A DNA stretch of 64,000 nucleotides from Chitinophagales bacterium (lineage in GTDB: Bacteria > Bacteroidota > Bacteroidia > Chitinophagales > Saprospiraceae), in assembly GCA_013299105.1 (NCBI GenBank), contig JAAFJY010000008.1, positions 155,677 through 219,676 on the forward strand, written 5' to 3'. Under the pieces are notes generated by a model. It searched no databases and had not been told where the DNA came from. It saw nothing but the letters and a program-made list of their open reading frames with translations. Both the position numbers and the translations under genes were made by a program. Below, piece by piece: positions 1 to 8,839 of the stretch (positions are counted from its first letter, which is position 1; each line of letters starts with the position of its first letter).

Positions 1-2
1 CT

Positions 3-2000
3 TTGATCGCCGATCCTGAAGTCAAAGGCATCGTAGTTACTTCAGCTCGCAAGGACTGGGTGGCTGGTGCCGATTTGAAATTCCTTGGCAACCCGCCTGC
101 TGACCGTGAATTGATGCTCAAGGGCATTTTACAAGCGCACCAAGCCTTTCGCGCCCTGGAAAAAAGCGGCAAACCCTTCGTGGCAGCCATCAATGGCAAT
201 GCCCTCGGCGGCGGCTACGAGCTGGCATTGACCTGCCATTACCGGATCGCGGTGAACAATCCCAAAATCAAGATTGGCTTTCCGGAGGTACAACTTGGCA
301 TGTTCCCTGGTTTTGGCGGTACTTTGCGCTTGCCCAAGTTGATCGGGATTCAACCCGCCTTGTTGGTCATTTTGCAGGCCCAACAATTGCGCCCCGACAA
401 GGCCAAAAGCGATGGCTTGATCGACGCCTTGGTGGACAGCTCCGAAGAATTGTTTCCAGCGGCCAAAAAATGGATACTCGAAGCTGGCAAAAGCACCCAG
501 CCCTGGGACGACCCCAAGCACCGCATGCCCGGCGGCGGCCTGATGACCCCCAATGGCGTGCAAACCATGGTCGGCGGCATCGGCAACTTGCGCAAGAAAA
601 CCCACGGCCACTACCCTGGTGCCCAATACGCCATGAGTGTGATCCACGACGCCATCGAACTGCCCATCGACCGGGCTTTGGAAGTTGAAGCCCGCTACTT
701 TGTCAAGGCGTTTTACAGCCCAGAGGCCCAAAACTTGATCCGCACAGGCTTCTTTTTTGTCAATGAGGCCAAAAAAGGCAAGGCCAAACCACAGGGCCAT
801 GAGTTCTACAAGGTCAACAAACTCGGCATTCTGGGCGCAGGCATGATGGGCGCGGGCATTGCTTATGTGTCGGCCAAAGCAGGCATGGAGGTGGTACTCA
901 AAGACGCCAGCCAGGAAAACGCCGAAAAAGGCAAGGCTTACTCCGAAAAACTCTTGAGCGACCTAAAAAACAAAGGCCGCATCAACGCCGAGCAATTGGA
1001 AGAGCAATTGGCCCGCATCCACGCCACTGCCGATCCGCTGAGTATGTTGGATTGCGACCTGGTGATCGAAGCGGTTTTTGAAAACCCGCAACTGAAAGCG
1101 CAGGTCACCAAAGAGACCGAAGCGGTTTTGGGGGCCGATAAAATTTACGCTTCCAACACCTCTACCCTACCGATCAGTACCTTGGCCCAGGCTTCGGCCC
1201 GGCCCGAAAATTTCATCGGCATCCACTTTTTCTCTCCAGTGGACAAAATGCCATTGGTGGAAATCATCGTGGGCGAAAAAACCAGCGAACGCGCCATCGC
1301 TGCGGCCATCGACTACGTGACCCAAATCGACAAAGTGCCGATTGTGGTCAACGACAGCCAGGGCTTTTTCACCTCACGGGTATTCGGCACTTACACGGGT
1401 GAGGGAGCTTTGCTGCTCGAAGAAGGGGTGCCCGCCACCATGATCGAAAACGTGGCCAAAACCCTGGGCATGCCCGTTGGGCCACTCGCTGTAACCGACG
1501 AGGTGAGCCTGACTTTGGGGATTCACGTGATGGAAAACATGCCCAAGATGTCGGATTCGACCCGCCGCATGTACGATTTGTACCAAAAAATGGTCAAAGA
1601 TCATGGCCGCGAGGGCAAAAAGAACGGCAAAGGCTTCTACGACTACCCTGCTGGGGGCAAAAAAGAGCTCTGGCCTGGCCTGAAAGATTTGTTTCCCAAC
1701 AATGTCGATTACCTCGACAAAGACACCGTGGGCAAACGCCTCCTCCACATCATGGCCTTGGAAAGCTACCGCTGCCTGGAGGAAAATGTGTTGCGCAGTA
1801 CAAAAGATGGCGACGTAGGTTCACTGCTTGGCTTTGGTTTCCCGCCTTACACGGGTGGGGTATTCAGTTACATGGATTATGTGGGCTTGGCCCAATTTGT
1901 AGCCGAATGTGACGATTTCACCCAGCGATTTGGGGCTCGTTTTGCGGTGCCCGACAGCCTTCGCAAGCGTGCAGCCGAAGGGCAGAAGTTTTATCCTTGA
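3..2000 (+). CDS. fadJ: 3-hydroxyacyl-CoA dehydrogenase / enoyl-CoA hydratase multienzyme (5' truncated by window edge)
   Basis: Fatty acid beta-oxidation multienzyme that hydrates 2-enoyl-CoA and then oxidises 3-hydroxyacyl-CoA with NAD. The N-terminal crotonase part shows AGADLKFL, then NGNALGGGYELAL and GFPEVQLGMFPGFGGT, which carry the oxyanion hole and acid/base region. A Rossmann NAD site follows (LGILGAGMMGAGIAYVSAKA, about residue 275), then NTSTLPIS and the catalytic-histidine motif GIHFFSPVDKMPLVEI. A C-terminal 3HCDH domain completes the roughly 665 visible residues. The family is normally a little over 700 residues and the frame is open to the window edge, so the real start lies upstream. 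It is the first of a co-directional run of acyl-CoA genes. The FadJ/FadB class is secure; which of the two is not, and the symbol is by family resemblance. Confidence 0.9.
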   Translation: MIADPEVKGIVVTSARKDWVAGADLKFLGNPPADRELMLKGILQAHQAFRALEKSGKPFVAAINGNALGGGYELALTCHYRIAVNNPKIKIGFPEVQLGMFPGFGGTLRLPKLIGIQPALLVILQAQQLRPDKAKSDGLIDALVDSSEELFPAAKKWILEAGKSTQPWDDPKHRMPGGGLMTPNGVQTMVGGIGNLRKKTHGHYPGAQYAMSVIHDAIELPIDRALEVEARYFVKAFYSPEAQNLIRTGFFFVNEAKKGKAKPQGHEFYKVNKLGILGAGMMGAGIAYVSAKAGMEVVLKDASQENAEKGKAYSEKLLSDLKNKGRINAEQLEEQLARIHATADPLSMLDCDLVIEAVFENPQLKAQVTKETEAVLGADKIYASNTSTLPISTLAQASARPENFIGIHFFSPVDKMPLVEIIVGEKTSERAIAAAIDYVTQIDKVPIVVNDSQGFFTSRVFGTYTGEGALLLEEGVPATMIENVAKTLGMPVGPLAVTDEVSLTLGIHVMENMPKMSDSTRRMYDLYQKMVKDHGREGKKNGKGFYDYPAGGKKELWPGLKDLFPNNVDYLDKDTVGKRLLHIMALESYRCLEENVLRSTKDGDVGSLLGFGFPPYTGGVFSYMDYVGLAQFVAECDDFTQRFGARFAVPDSLRKRAAEGQKFYP

Positions 2001-2059
2001 AGCCACGGATAATAAATTGTAAGCATTTGGCAAATGCTTTGCCCCGCTTCGCGGTGCAT

Positions 2060-2222
2060 TTGGGAACACGGATAAAATTGGGTTTGGGTGTGCTTGTGTG
2101 GGTTTGAGTGTGAAGAAACCTCGTTTTCAATTGAAGACTAAACTTAATCTCGAAGCCCACACCCGAACTCACACTTACACACTTCACACCCTTTCTTACG
2201 GATTTCCAGCATGACGTTGACC
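2060..2222. repeat. R2 intergenic repeat, copy A
   Basis: About 163 bp, starting near TTGGGAACACGG and ending near CAGCATGACGTTGACC. It matches 21112-21274 over its whole length with scattered mismatches. The interior is an imperfect palindrome built from GGGTGTG/TGTGAAG on the left and CACACCC/ACTCACAC on the right. It has no coding potential. It lies in the 540-bp space between the FadJ-like gene and the next acyl-CoA dehydrogenase, which otherwise holds only R4 and a simple repeat. Confidence 0.85.
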
Positions 2223-2350
2223 CCGCAAAAATCAAAATTGCAGTTGCCAATTTTTCGCGATTAAACCCGTGCATTCTGGAAAAATTCGCTGTTTTTAAAT
2301 GACTTGTTACGGTTTTTTGATCAAATTTTGCATGTTTTCAAAAACCTGAA

Positions 2351-2483
2351 CCGTGCAAACGAATACTCAAGTAACCTAAAATCTTGTCAGCGAGCCCCAC
2401 TTCGTAAGTCGTAAGTTGTCACTCGTAAGTCGTAAGTCAAAAAACAAGCTATACATCCAGAACTCAACTGTTCAATTAACAAC
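2351..2483. repeat. R4 intergenic repeat, copy A
   Basis: The segment contains a short run of CGTAAGT-like 7-mers followed by GTCAAAAAACA and CCAGAACTCAA. The same order of blocks, diverged, is found at 37106-37239. No protein or RNA function is apparent. Confidence 0.65.
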
Positions 2484-2501
2484 TCTAGAAGTTTAGGGGC
2501 C

Positions 2502-2536
2502 ACTTCTCAACCCCTCAACTTCTCAACTCCTCAACC
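2502..2536. repeat. 8-nt period simple repeat (CTTCTCAA-like) before acyl-CoA dehydrogenase start
   Basis: Four to five units of TCAAC spaced about 8 nt apart end only a few bases before the ATG at 2540. They form the immediate 5' leader of the gene. Similar runs occur at other gene boundaries in this window. Confidence 0.7.
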
Positions 2537-2539
2537 ACT

Positions 2540-3694
2540 ATGAAATCTCCTTATTTCCAAACTGAACACGAACTGTTTCGCCAAAGTGTGCGGGATTTTT
2601 TGCAAAAAGAAATCGCGCCACACTACAACGAGTGGGAAGCAAACGAGCAAATTCCGCGCTGGGCCTGGCAAAAAATGGGCGAGATGGGCTATCTCGGCCT
2701 TTGCCACGAAGAAAAATACGGCGGCAGCGACAGTGATTTTTTCTACTCCTTGGTTTTTCTGGAAGAATTGGCCCGTTCTGGCAATGGCGGGTTCAGCTGT
2801 GCCATCAGCGTACACGAGTACATGGCTTTGAACCACATTGCCCGCGCTGGATCGGCTTTACAAAAGGAAAAATACCTGGCACCGGGCATCGCTGGCGAGA
2901 AAATCGCCGCCCTGGGCGTATCCGAACCCGACGCGGGTTCCAACGTGCAAGGCATTCGCACTTCGGCGGTTTTGGAGGGTGATCATTACCTGGTCAATGG
3001 TTCCAAAACCTTTATTTCCAATGGTTTTTACGCCGATTTCATCACTGCTTTGGTCAAAACTGGAGATGGATTGAGTCTTTTGATCATTGAAGGTGATACC
3101 CCCGGCGTGAAGCGCTCCAAGCTCAAAAAGATGGGCTGGCACAGTTCGGATACCGCAGAAATCCATTTCGACAACGTAAAAGTGCCCAAAGAAAACCTGA
3201 TCGGCTCTGAAGGCATGGGCTTTTACTACATCATGGACAGTTTTCAGTTGGAACGCCTGGTGGGCGGCGTTTTGGCGGTCGGAGCCATGGACGGCATGAT
3301 CGGCATGGCCTTGAAGTACATGCAAGAGCGAGAAGTTTTTGGTCGCCCGATTGCCAAGTACCAGGCCCTGCGCCATCGCATGGCCGACCTGATGACTGAA
3401 GTGGAAGCCTCCAGGCACCTGACTTACCACACGGCCTGGCAGTTTGTGCAAGGTGAATTTGCGGTCAAAGAGGCCTCGATGGTCAAGCTACACGCTTCGG
3501 AATTGCAGAAAAAAGTAGCCGATGAGTGCCTGCAAGTTTTCGGTGGTTATGGCTACATGGAAGAATACCCCATTGCCAGGGCTTACCGCGATACCCGTGC
3601 CGGGACGATTGCTGGTGGCACTTCTGAAATTTTGCGGGAAATCATTGCCAAAATGGCGATTGACGATGTGAAATACGCTACGGCTTACAAGTGA
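2540..3694 (+). CDS. acyl-CoA dehydrogenase (LCAD/IVD-type active site)
   Basis: FAD flavoenzyme that introduces the 2,3-double bond in acyl-CoA, 384 residues, the normal length. It shows the flavin/substrate segment ALGVSEPDAGSNVQG (about residues 124-138), the VNGSKTFISNG strand and a C-terminal helix with GGYGYMEEYPIARAYRDTRA. At the position of the MCAD catalytic Glu (IYEGTSQ-like) it reads IAGGTSE, so that Glu is missing. A Glu in FQLERLV (E238) aligns instead with the catalytic Glu of long-chain and isovaleryl-CoA dehydrogenases. This favours a branched or long-chain substrate, by inference. It starts at the ATG after a simple repeat and is followed 56 bp later by the CaiB/BaiF gene. 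Confidence 0.9.
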   Translation: MKSPYFQTEHELFRQSVRDFLQKEIAPHYNEWEANEQIPRWAWQKMGEMGYLGLCHEEKYGGSDSDFFYSLVFLEELARSGNGGFSCAISVHEYMALNHIARAGSALQKEKYLAPGIAGEKIAALGVSEPDAGSNVQGIRTSAVLEGDHYLVNGSKTFISNGFYADFITALVKTGDGLSLLIIEGDTPGVKRSKLKKMGWHSSDTAEIHFDNVKVPKENLIGSEGMGFYYIMDSFQLERLVGGVLAVGAMDGMIGMALKYMQEREVFGRPIAKYQALRHRMADLMTEVEASRHLTYHTAWQFVQGEFAVKEASMVKLHASELQKKVADECLQVFGGYGYMEEYPIARAYRDTRAGTIAGGTSEILREIIAKMAIDDVKYATAYK

Positions 3695-3695
3695 G

Positions 3696-3734
3696 TTGAC
3701 AAGTTGAAGGGTTGAAATGTTGAAATGTTGAAAA
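3696..3734. repeat. 8-nt period simple repeat (TTGAAATG-like)
   Basis: GTTGA-type units recur at about 8-nt spacing directly after the acyl-CoA dehydrogenase stop codon. This is the reverse-strand form of the TCAAC runs seen elsewhere. Confidence 0.6.
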
Positions 3735-3750
3735 GAACTTCCAAAGAACC

Positions 3751-4863
3751 ATGCTGAACGATTGCACCATTGTTGATTTCACTCGCTTGCTACCCGGGCC
3801 TTTGGCTACCCAGCAATTGGCTTTGTTGGGGGCAAAAATCATCAAGATCGAGCACCCCAAGCGGGGGGATCTGGCCAAGTTTCAGCCACCTTTTGTGGAT
3901 GGTTTGTCCAGCTTGTACCGCATGTTGAACTACAACAAGCTGGTGCAAGAGCTCGATTATGAAAGCGAAGCAGGACGGGCAGAAATCACAGCGCTGGTCG
4001 AAAAAGCAGATGTGCTGATTGAGCAATTCAGACCCGGCGTGATGGATGCCCTTGGTCTTGGTTACGAGCAAGTCAAGGCCATCAATCCAGGCATCGTTTA
4101 CATTTCGCTGAGTGGGTACGGGCAAAATAGTGACTTGGCCCAAGCAGCCGGACACGACCTCAACTACCTGGCCGAAAGTGGCCTCTTGAGCCTGAATACC
4201 GATGAAAATGGCAAGCCCGTGATCCCAGGTTTTCAAATTGCCGACATTGCAGGCGGGGCTTATGGCGCGGTGATGGCTTGCCTGGCGGGCTTGTTGAACA
4301 AAGCTAAAACGGGCCTTGGCGGCTACTTCGACGTGGGCATGTACCAAGGTATTTTGCCTTTGCTCACGATTCCAGGCAGCCAGTATTTTGGAGGCTTGGA
4401 TCCCTATGCCATGAAAGTACTCAATGGTGATTTGATCAATTACAACCTCTATCAATGTGCTGATGGTGAATGGATTGCATTGGGTGCCCTGGAAATGAAA
4501 TTTTGGAAAAACTTCTGCCTACTGGTTGACAAAACCGATTGGATTCGGAGTAATCCGCTAGAGTTGTCGATCCATCTTTTTCCAAAAAATGAAGTAGAGA
4601 AGCTTTTCCGTGAAAAAACCCAGGCCGAATGGGTAGCTTTGGCCGAGGACCAGGACATCTGCCTGAGTCCCGTGCGAAAGCTGCCGGAAGTGATGGAAAA
4701 TTTAAAGGCCCAAGGCCACTTGCGGGAAGCCTATGCTGGCGCTGATGAAAAAATTTACGCTTTTGGCTTGCCCTTCGAATTAACAATTCCAAACGTGCAC
4801 AATAGTGCCCGAACTAACTCAAAACTTGCCAGTGAGTCACCACCCATAACCCATAACCAATAA
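3751..4863 (+). CDS. CaiB/BaiF family III CoA-transferase fold protein, alpha-methylacyl-CoA racemase-like
   Basis: 370 residues. All residues known to matter in alpha-methylacyl-CoA racemase are present at matching motifs: R94 in QFRPGV, H135 in AAGHDLNYLAESG, D165 in IADIAGGAYG and E248 in LGALEMKFW. That points to epimerisation of 2-methyl-branched acyl-CoAs, which lets (2R) isomers enter beta-oxidation, rather than CoA transfer. A CoA-transferase role cannot be excluded from sequence. The neighbouring dehydrogenase with an LCAD/IVD-type active site fits a branched-chain substrate. The last ~15 residues are read from a low-complexity run (CCCATAACCCATAACC), so the C-terminal tail is probably not part of the fold. 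The next gene starts 4 bp after the stop. Confidence 0.82.
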   Translation: MLNDCTIVDFTRLLPGPLATQQLALLGAKIIKIEHPKRGDLAKFQPPFVDGLSSLYRMLNYNKLVQELDYESEAGRAEITALVEKADVLIEQFRPGVMDALGLGYEQVKAINPGIVYISLSGYGQNSDLAQAAGHDLNYLAESGLLSLNTDENGKPVIPGFQIADIAGGAYGAVMACLAGLLNKAKTGLGGYFDVGMYQGILPLLTIPGSQYFGGLDPYAMKVLNGDLINYNLYQCADGEWIALGALEMKFWKNFCLLVDKTDWIRSNPLELSIHLFPKNEVEKLFREKTQAEWVALAEDQDICLSPVRKLPEVMENLKAQGHLREAYAGADEKIYAFGLPFELTIPNVHNSARTNSKLASESPPITHNQ

Positions 4864-4867
4864 CACC

Positions 4868-6610
4868 ATGCAAACCTACCTCCACAACGCAACGATTTTT
4901 GACGGCCTGGGCGGCGAAGGCTACCTTGGGCATGTACTACTGGAAAATGGCCTGATCAAAGCCATCAGCAAACACGAGCTGAATCCCGGCCCTGATTGCT
5001 GTCGAATCGATGCCAGTGGGAAATGGCTCATGCCAGGTTTCATCGACATCCATACGCATTACGATGGCGAGATCGAGATTAACCCCAGCCTTGACGAGTC
5101 GCTGCGACATGGCGTGACCACCACCCTGATGGGCAGTTGTGGCATCAGCATGGTAATGGGCAATCCAGAAGAGCTGTCGGACATGTTCACGCGGGTGGAG
5201 GGAATTCCCAGTGCTTACATCAAGGACATGCTGGTGGCCAAAAAAGACTGGGACTCGCCTAGCAGCTATTTCGCGCACTTGGAAAAACTCAATTTAGGCC
5301 CAAACATTGCCTTGTTTTTGGGCCATTCCACCATCCGATCTTACGTGATGGGCCTGGGCCGCAGTCTGAGTCACGACAACCGACCCAGCCCAGAGGAGTT
5401 AAAAAAAATGGACGGCATTCTCAACGAGGCCCTGGACCAAGGCTATCTGGGGCTTTCAGTCAATATGTTGGAGTTTGACAAAATGGACGGCTCAGAATTC
5501 CGCTCCCGTCCCACACCCTCGGTTTTTGCCGACTGGAAAGAGTACCAATACTTGTTCAAATCCCTGCGCAAGCGCGAGCGTATCCTGCAAACCGTGCCCA
5601 ATACGGCCAATCCGCTTACCTTCTTCAGTTTTATCCTCGAAAGCCGCAAACGCAGCGGCAAAGGTTTGAAGACTTCCATGCTGGCCATGATTGATGGGAA
5701 GGCGGCCAGGGGAATTCACCGTGTTTTTGGCAACTCGGCTCGCTTGGCCAATAAATTCTTGGGCGCAGAAGTCAAGTTTCAAGGTTTACCAGAGCCCTTT
5801 GACGTGGTGACGCACGGTTTTGACTCGCCCTTTTTTGAAGAATTTGAAAGTGGTACTGCTTATTTACACTTGCAAGAAGTGGTAGAAAGGCGCGAGTTGC
5901 TGACCAATCGGCGTTACCGCAACAAGTTCCGCAGCCAGTGGCAGGCCAAGTTCATGCCCCGGGTTTTTCACCGCAAATTACGCGATACCAGCATCGTTAA
6001 ATGCCCCAATACGAGCCTTGAAGGTCGTTCTTTCCGAGAATTGGCCAAGGAACAAGGTCGCGACGAGATCGACTATTTTCTCGACCTCATTTCACAATAT
6101 GGCAATGACTTGCACTGGTACACCGTGGTGGGCAACGACCGCATTGAGGAGCTGAACTGGATTGTGCAGCACCCCGATTGCCACATTGGTTTCAGCGACG
6201 CGGGGGCGCATTTGAAAAACATGGCCCATTACAATTTTGGCCTGCGTTTACTCAAATTCGTAGAAGAGCGTCGCAAAGAAGGCCAAAGCAGCCTCAGCAT
6301 CGGTCAAGCCGTGAAAAAAGTGAGCAAAGACTTGGCCGATTGGTTCCTTTTGCCCAATGTAGGCAGCATTGAAGTGGGCAAAAAGGCTGACTTGGTTTTG
6401 GTTGACCCCAATTACCTGAACGACGACCTAGACGTGATGCAGGAGGCCCCCATGCCGGGTTTACCCAGTTTCAAACGCCTGGTGCGCAGAAATGATGCAG
6501 CCGTGCCAATGGTGATGGTGAATGGCAAAGTGGCTTGGAAAAATGGAAAATTCACTACGGACTTAGGTATTGCTCAGGCTTATGGCCAATTGTTAAGAGC
6601 CTCAAATTGA
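4868..6610 (+). CDS. amidohydrolase family 3 / N-acyl-D-amino-acid deacylase-like
   Basis: Cytoplasmic metal-dependent hydrolase of 580 residues. Visible motifs are GFIDIHTHYDGE with metal-ligand H62 and H64, GSCGIS with C91 (the zinc-bridging Cys position of D-aminoacylases), LGHS, and GFSDAGAH with the catalytic Asp at 444. A C-terminal beta-sandwich with KADLVLVDPN is typical of the fold. Family knowledge suggests amide hydrolysis of an N-acyl amino acid or a similar substrate. The position inside an acyl-CoA cluster suggests it may release an acyl chain or cleave an amide-linked lipid, but the substrate is not visible. It lies 4 bp after the racemase-like gene and 6 bp before the molybdoenzyme, so it belongs to one operon. 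Confidence 0.85.
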   Translation: MQTYLHNATIFDGLGGEGYLGHVLLENGLIKAISKHELNPGPDCCRIDASGKWLMPGFIDIHTHYDGEIEINPSLDESLRHGVTTTLMGSCGISMVMGNPEELSDMFTRVEGIPSAYIKDMLVAKKDWDSPSSYFAHLEKLNLGPNIALFLGHSTIRSYVMGLGRSLSHDNRPSPEELKKMDGILNEALDQGYLGLSVNMLEFDKMDGSEFRSRPTPSVFADWKEYQYLFKSLRKRERILQTVPNTANPLTFFSFILESRKRSGKGLKTSMLAMIDGKAARGIHRVFGNSARLANKFLGAEVKFQGLPEPFDVVTHGFDSPFFEEFESGTAYLHLQEVVERRELLTNRRYRNKFRSQWQAKFMPRVFHRKLRDTSIVKCPNTSLEGRSFRELAKEQGRDEIDYFLDLISQYGNDLHWYTVVGNDRIEELNWIVQHPDCHIGFSDAGAHLKNMAHYNFGLRLLKFVEERRKEGQSSLSIGQAVKKVSKDLADWFLLPNVGSIEVGKKADLVLVDPNYLNDDLDVMQEAPMPGLPSFKRLVRRNDAAVPMVMVNGKVAWKNGKFTTDLGIAQAYGQLLRASN

Positions 6611-6616
6611 TCGGGA

Positions 6617-8839
6617 ATGGATTTGTTTAGACAGCACCAAATACGGAAAGAACAGGCTCTTCTCAAGGACCTGACCAAAACCCATTACCGGACTTGCCAC
6701 CTCTGTGAAGCCATGTGCGGCCTGGAGATCAGCACCCTCAAAGGCGAAGTATTGAGTATCCGTGGCGACGAAAAAGACGTGTACAGCAAGGGTCACATCT
6801 GCCCCAAAGCCGTAGCCTTGCAAGACATCCATGCCGACCCCAATCGCCTGCGCCAGCCCATGCGCCGTACCGAAAACGGCTGGGAGGCCATTTCTTGGGA
6901 AGAAGCACTGCAAGAAGCGGGCGACCAAATCATCCGCATTCAAAAAGAGCATGGCCGCGATGCTGTTGGCATTTATACGGGCAACCCTACGGTACACAAC
7001 ACGGGTACCATCTTGTACTTGTACGATTTCATGAACGCGGTGGGCACCCGCAATCGTTTCGCCTCGCATTCCCTGGATCAACTACCCCAAATGTTCATGA
7101 ACGGGGAAATGTTTGGCCACCAGGCCATGTTTACGGTGCCCGATCTTGAAAGAACCAAATACTTCTTGATCATCGGAGCCAATCCACTGGTGTCGAACGG
7201 CAGCATCATGTCTACACCCGACATCCGCCAAAAACTGGAGGATTTGCAGGCGCGGGGTGGCAAAGTGGTGGTCATTGATCCCCGCAAAACCCTGACGGCG
7301 AAGGCCGCTGATGAGCACTTGGCGATCATTCCTGGAACCGATGTATTGCTCCTACTGGCGCTGGTCCATACCTTTTTTGCCGAAAAATTATTCCCGCAAA
7401 ACAAGCTGAATCGGCAGCCTTTCATTCATGGATACCAGGAATTGGAGCAACTTGTTCTGCCATACTCACCTGAGACTGTGGCTGTAAATTGTGGTATTTC
7501 AGCACAGGATATTCGCCTCCTCGCACGCGAGTTTTCACAAGCCAAATCTGCCATTTGTTATGGCCGTTTGGGGGTGAGTACCCAGGCTTATGGCACCCTC
7601 TGCCAATGGTTAATTTTGTGCCTCAACATCCTCAGCGGCAACTTGGATCGGGCTGGTGGGGTGATGTTCACGAAGCCCGCGATTGATTTTTTGTCTTTGC
7701 TCAAACACGAAGCCAAGGCCCTGCGCTGGAAAAGTCGGGTACGCGGTCTACCCGAAGTGGCTGGCGACTTGCCCGCTACGACCCTGGCCGACGAGATCCT
7801 GACCCCTGGTGAAGGACAGATCAAATGCCTGGTCACGGTAGCAGGTAACCCGGTTTTGTCCACGCCCAATGGCCCAAAACTGGACCGTGCCTTGGGGCAA
7901 CTGGACTACATGATCGCCATCGACTTGTACCTGAACGAGACCACGCGCCACGCCAATCTGATTTTACCCCCAGCCACTGGCCTTGAGGTCATTCACTACG
8001 ACTTTGTGCTGGCCATCGTGGCCATTCGCAACATGGCCAATTTTTCCCCTGCGGTTTTTCCCAAAAAAGCCAACATGCGCTACGATTGGGAAATCCTTTA
8101 CGCCTTGCAAAAACGGCTGGAAAAAGAAAAAATGGGCTTCTGGGCGGGCTTCAAACACTTGATTTTTGACTACCTCACGCCTGAACGCCGCCTGGATTTG
8201 GCCCTGCGCATTGGGCCTTATGGGGTGTGGGGCGGCCGATTTGGGCAAATCAATGGCTTGAGCCTGGCTGCTTTAAAAAAACGGCCGCATGGCATTGACT
8301 TGGGGGCATTGGAGCCTCGTTTGCCGGGTAGGCTTTTCACCAAAGACAAAAAAATCAACCTGGTTCCAGCCAATATCGTCAAAGACTTGCCCAGGGTGCA
8401 GGACTTGATGCAGGCCGAATCAAAAGACCCCGATACGCTGCTGCTTTTTGGGCGCAGGCAGTTGAATTCTAACAACTCCTGGTTTCACAACTATGCACGT
8501 TTGATGAAAAAAGGCGACACCTGCTTGGCCCAAATCCATCCCAATGATGCCACAAAACATGGCATTGTCGATGAACAAGTGGTCACCATTCGCTCCAAAA
8601 CGGGCGAAATCAAGATCCGAGTTGATCTCTGCGAAGACATCCTGCCTGGCACCATCAGCATCCCGCACGGCTGGGGGCACGGCATGGAGGGCACGCAACT
8701 GGACTTGGCCAATCAGTTTCCCGGCGTAAACGTCAACATCCTGACCGATGATTTGGAGGTTGAAGGGCTAACTGGCAACGCGGTTTTCCAAGGCATTCCA
8801 GTGCAAATCATTTCCGACACCACAGCAAATCAAATATGA
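6617..8839 (+). CDS. molybdopterin-dependent oxidoreductase (DMSO reductase superfamily)
   Basis: 740 residues. The N-terminus has a [4Fe-4S] site C27-x2-C30-x3-C34-x27-C62, followed by the molybdopterin domains (YTGNPTVHNTG, FLIIGANPLVSNGS, VVIDPRKT) and the C-terminal dinucleotide-binding domain (IHPNDATKHGI, SIPHGWGHG). No twin-arginine signal is seen, so a cytoplasmic location is likely. Around the expected metal ligand the sequence reads RFASHSLDQLPQMF, without the Cys of formate dehydrogenases, so the ligand may be Ser or Asp. No electron-transfer subunit is adjacent. It could oxidise or hydroxylate an intermediate of the acyl pathway; this is inference from context only. Its stop overlaps the next start (ATGA). 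Confidence 0.87.
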   Translation: MDLFRQHQIRKEQALLKDLTKTHYRTCHLCEAMCGLEISTLKGEVLSIRGDEKDVYSKGHICPKAVALQDIHADPNRLRQPMRRTENGWEAISWEEALQEAGDQIIRIQKEHGRDAVGIYTGNPTVHNTGTILYLYDFMNAVGTRNRFASHSLDQLPQMFMNGEMFGHQAMFTVPDLERTKYFLIIGANPLVSNGSIMSTPDIRQKLEDLQARGGKVVVIDPRKTLTAKAADEHLAIIPGTDVLLLLALVHTFFAEKLFPQNKLNRQPFIHGYQELEQLVLPYSPETVAVNCGISAQDIRLLAREFSQAKSAICYGRLGVSTQAYGTLCQWLILCLNILSGNLDRAGGVMFTKPAIDFLSLLKHEAKALRWKSRVRGLPEVAGDLPATTLADEILTPGEGQIKCLVTVAGNPVLSTPNGPKLDRALGQLDYMIAIDLYLNETTRHANLILPPATGLEVIHYDFVLAIVAIRNMANFSPAVFPKKANMRYDWEILYALQKRLEKEKMGFWAGFKHLIFDYLTPERRLDLALRIGPYGVWGGRFGQINGLSLAALKKRPHGIDLGALEPRLPGRLFTKDKKINLVPANIVKDLPRVQDLMQAESKDPDTLLLFGRRQLNSNNSWFHNYARLMKKGDTCLAQIHPNDATKHGIVDEQVVTIRSKTGEIKIRVDLCEDILPGTISIPHGWGHGMEGTQLDLANQFPGVNVNILTDDLEVEGLTGNAVFQGIPVQIISDTTANQI

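Noticed and set aside
129..800. Long minus-strand reading frame opposite the FadJ-like gene
   Set aside because: It is an antisense shadow of a strongly recognisable gene and has no protein-family character.
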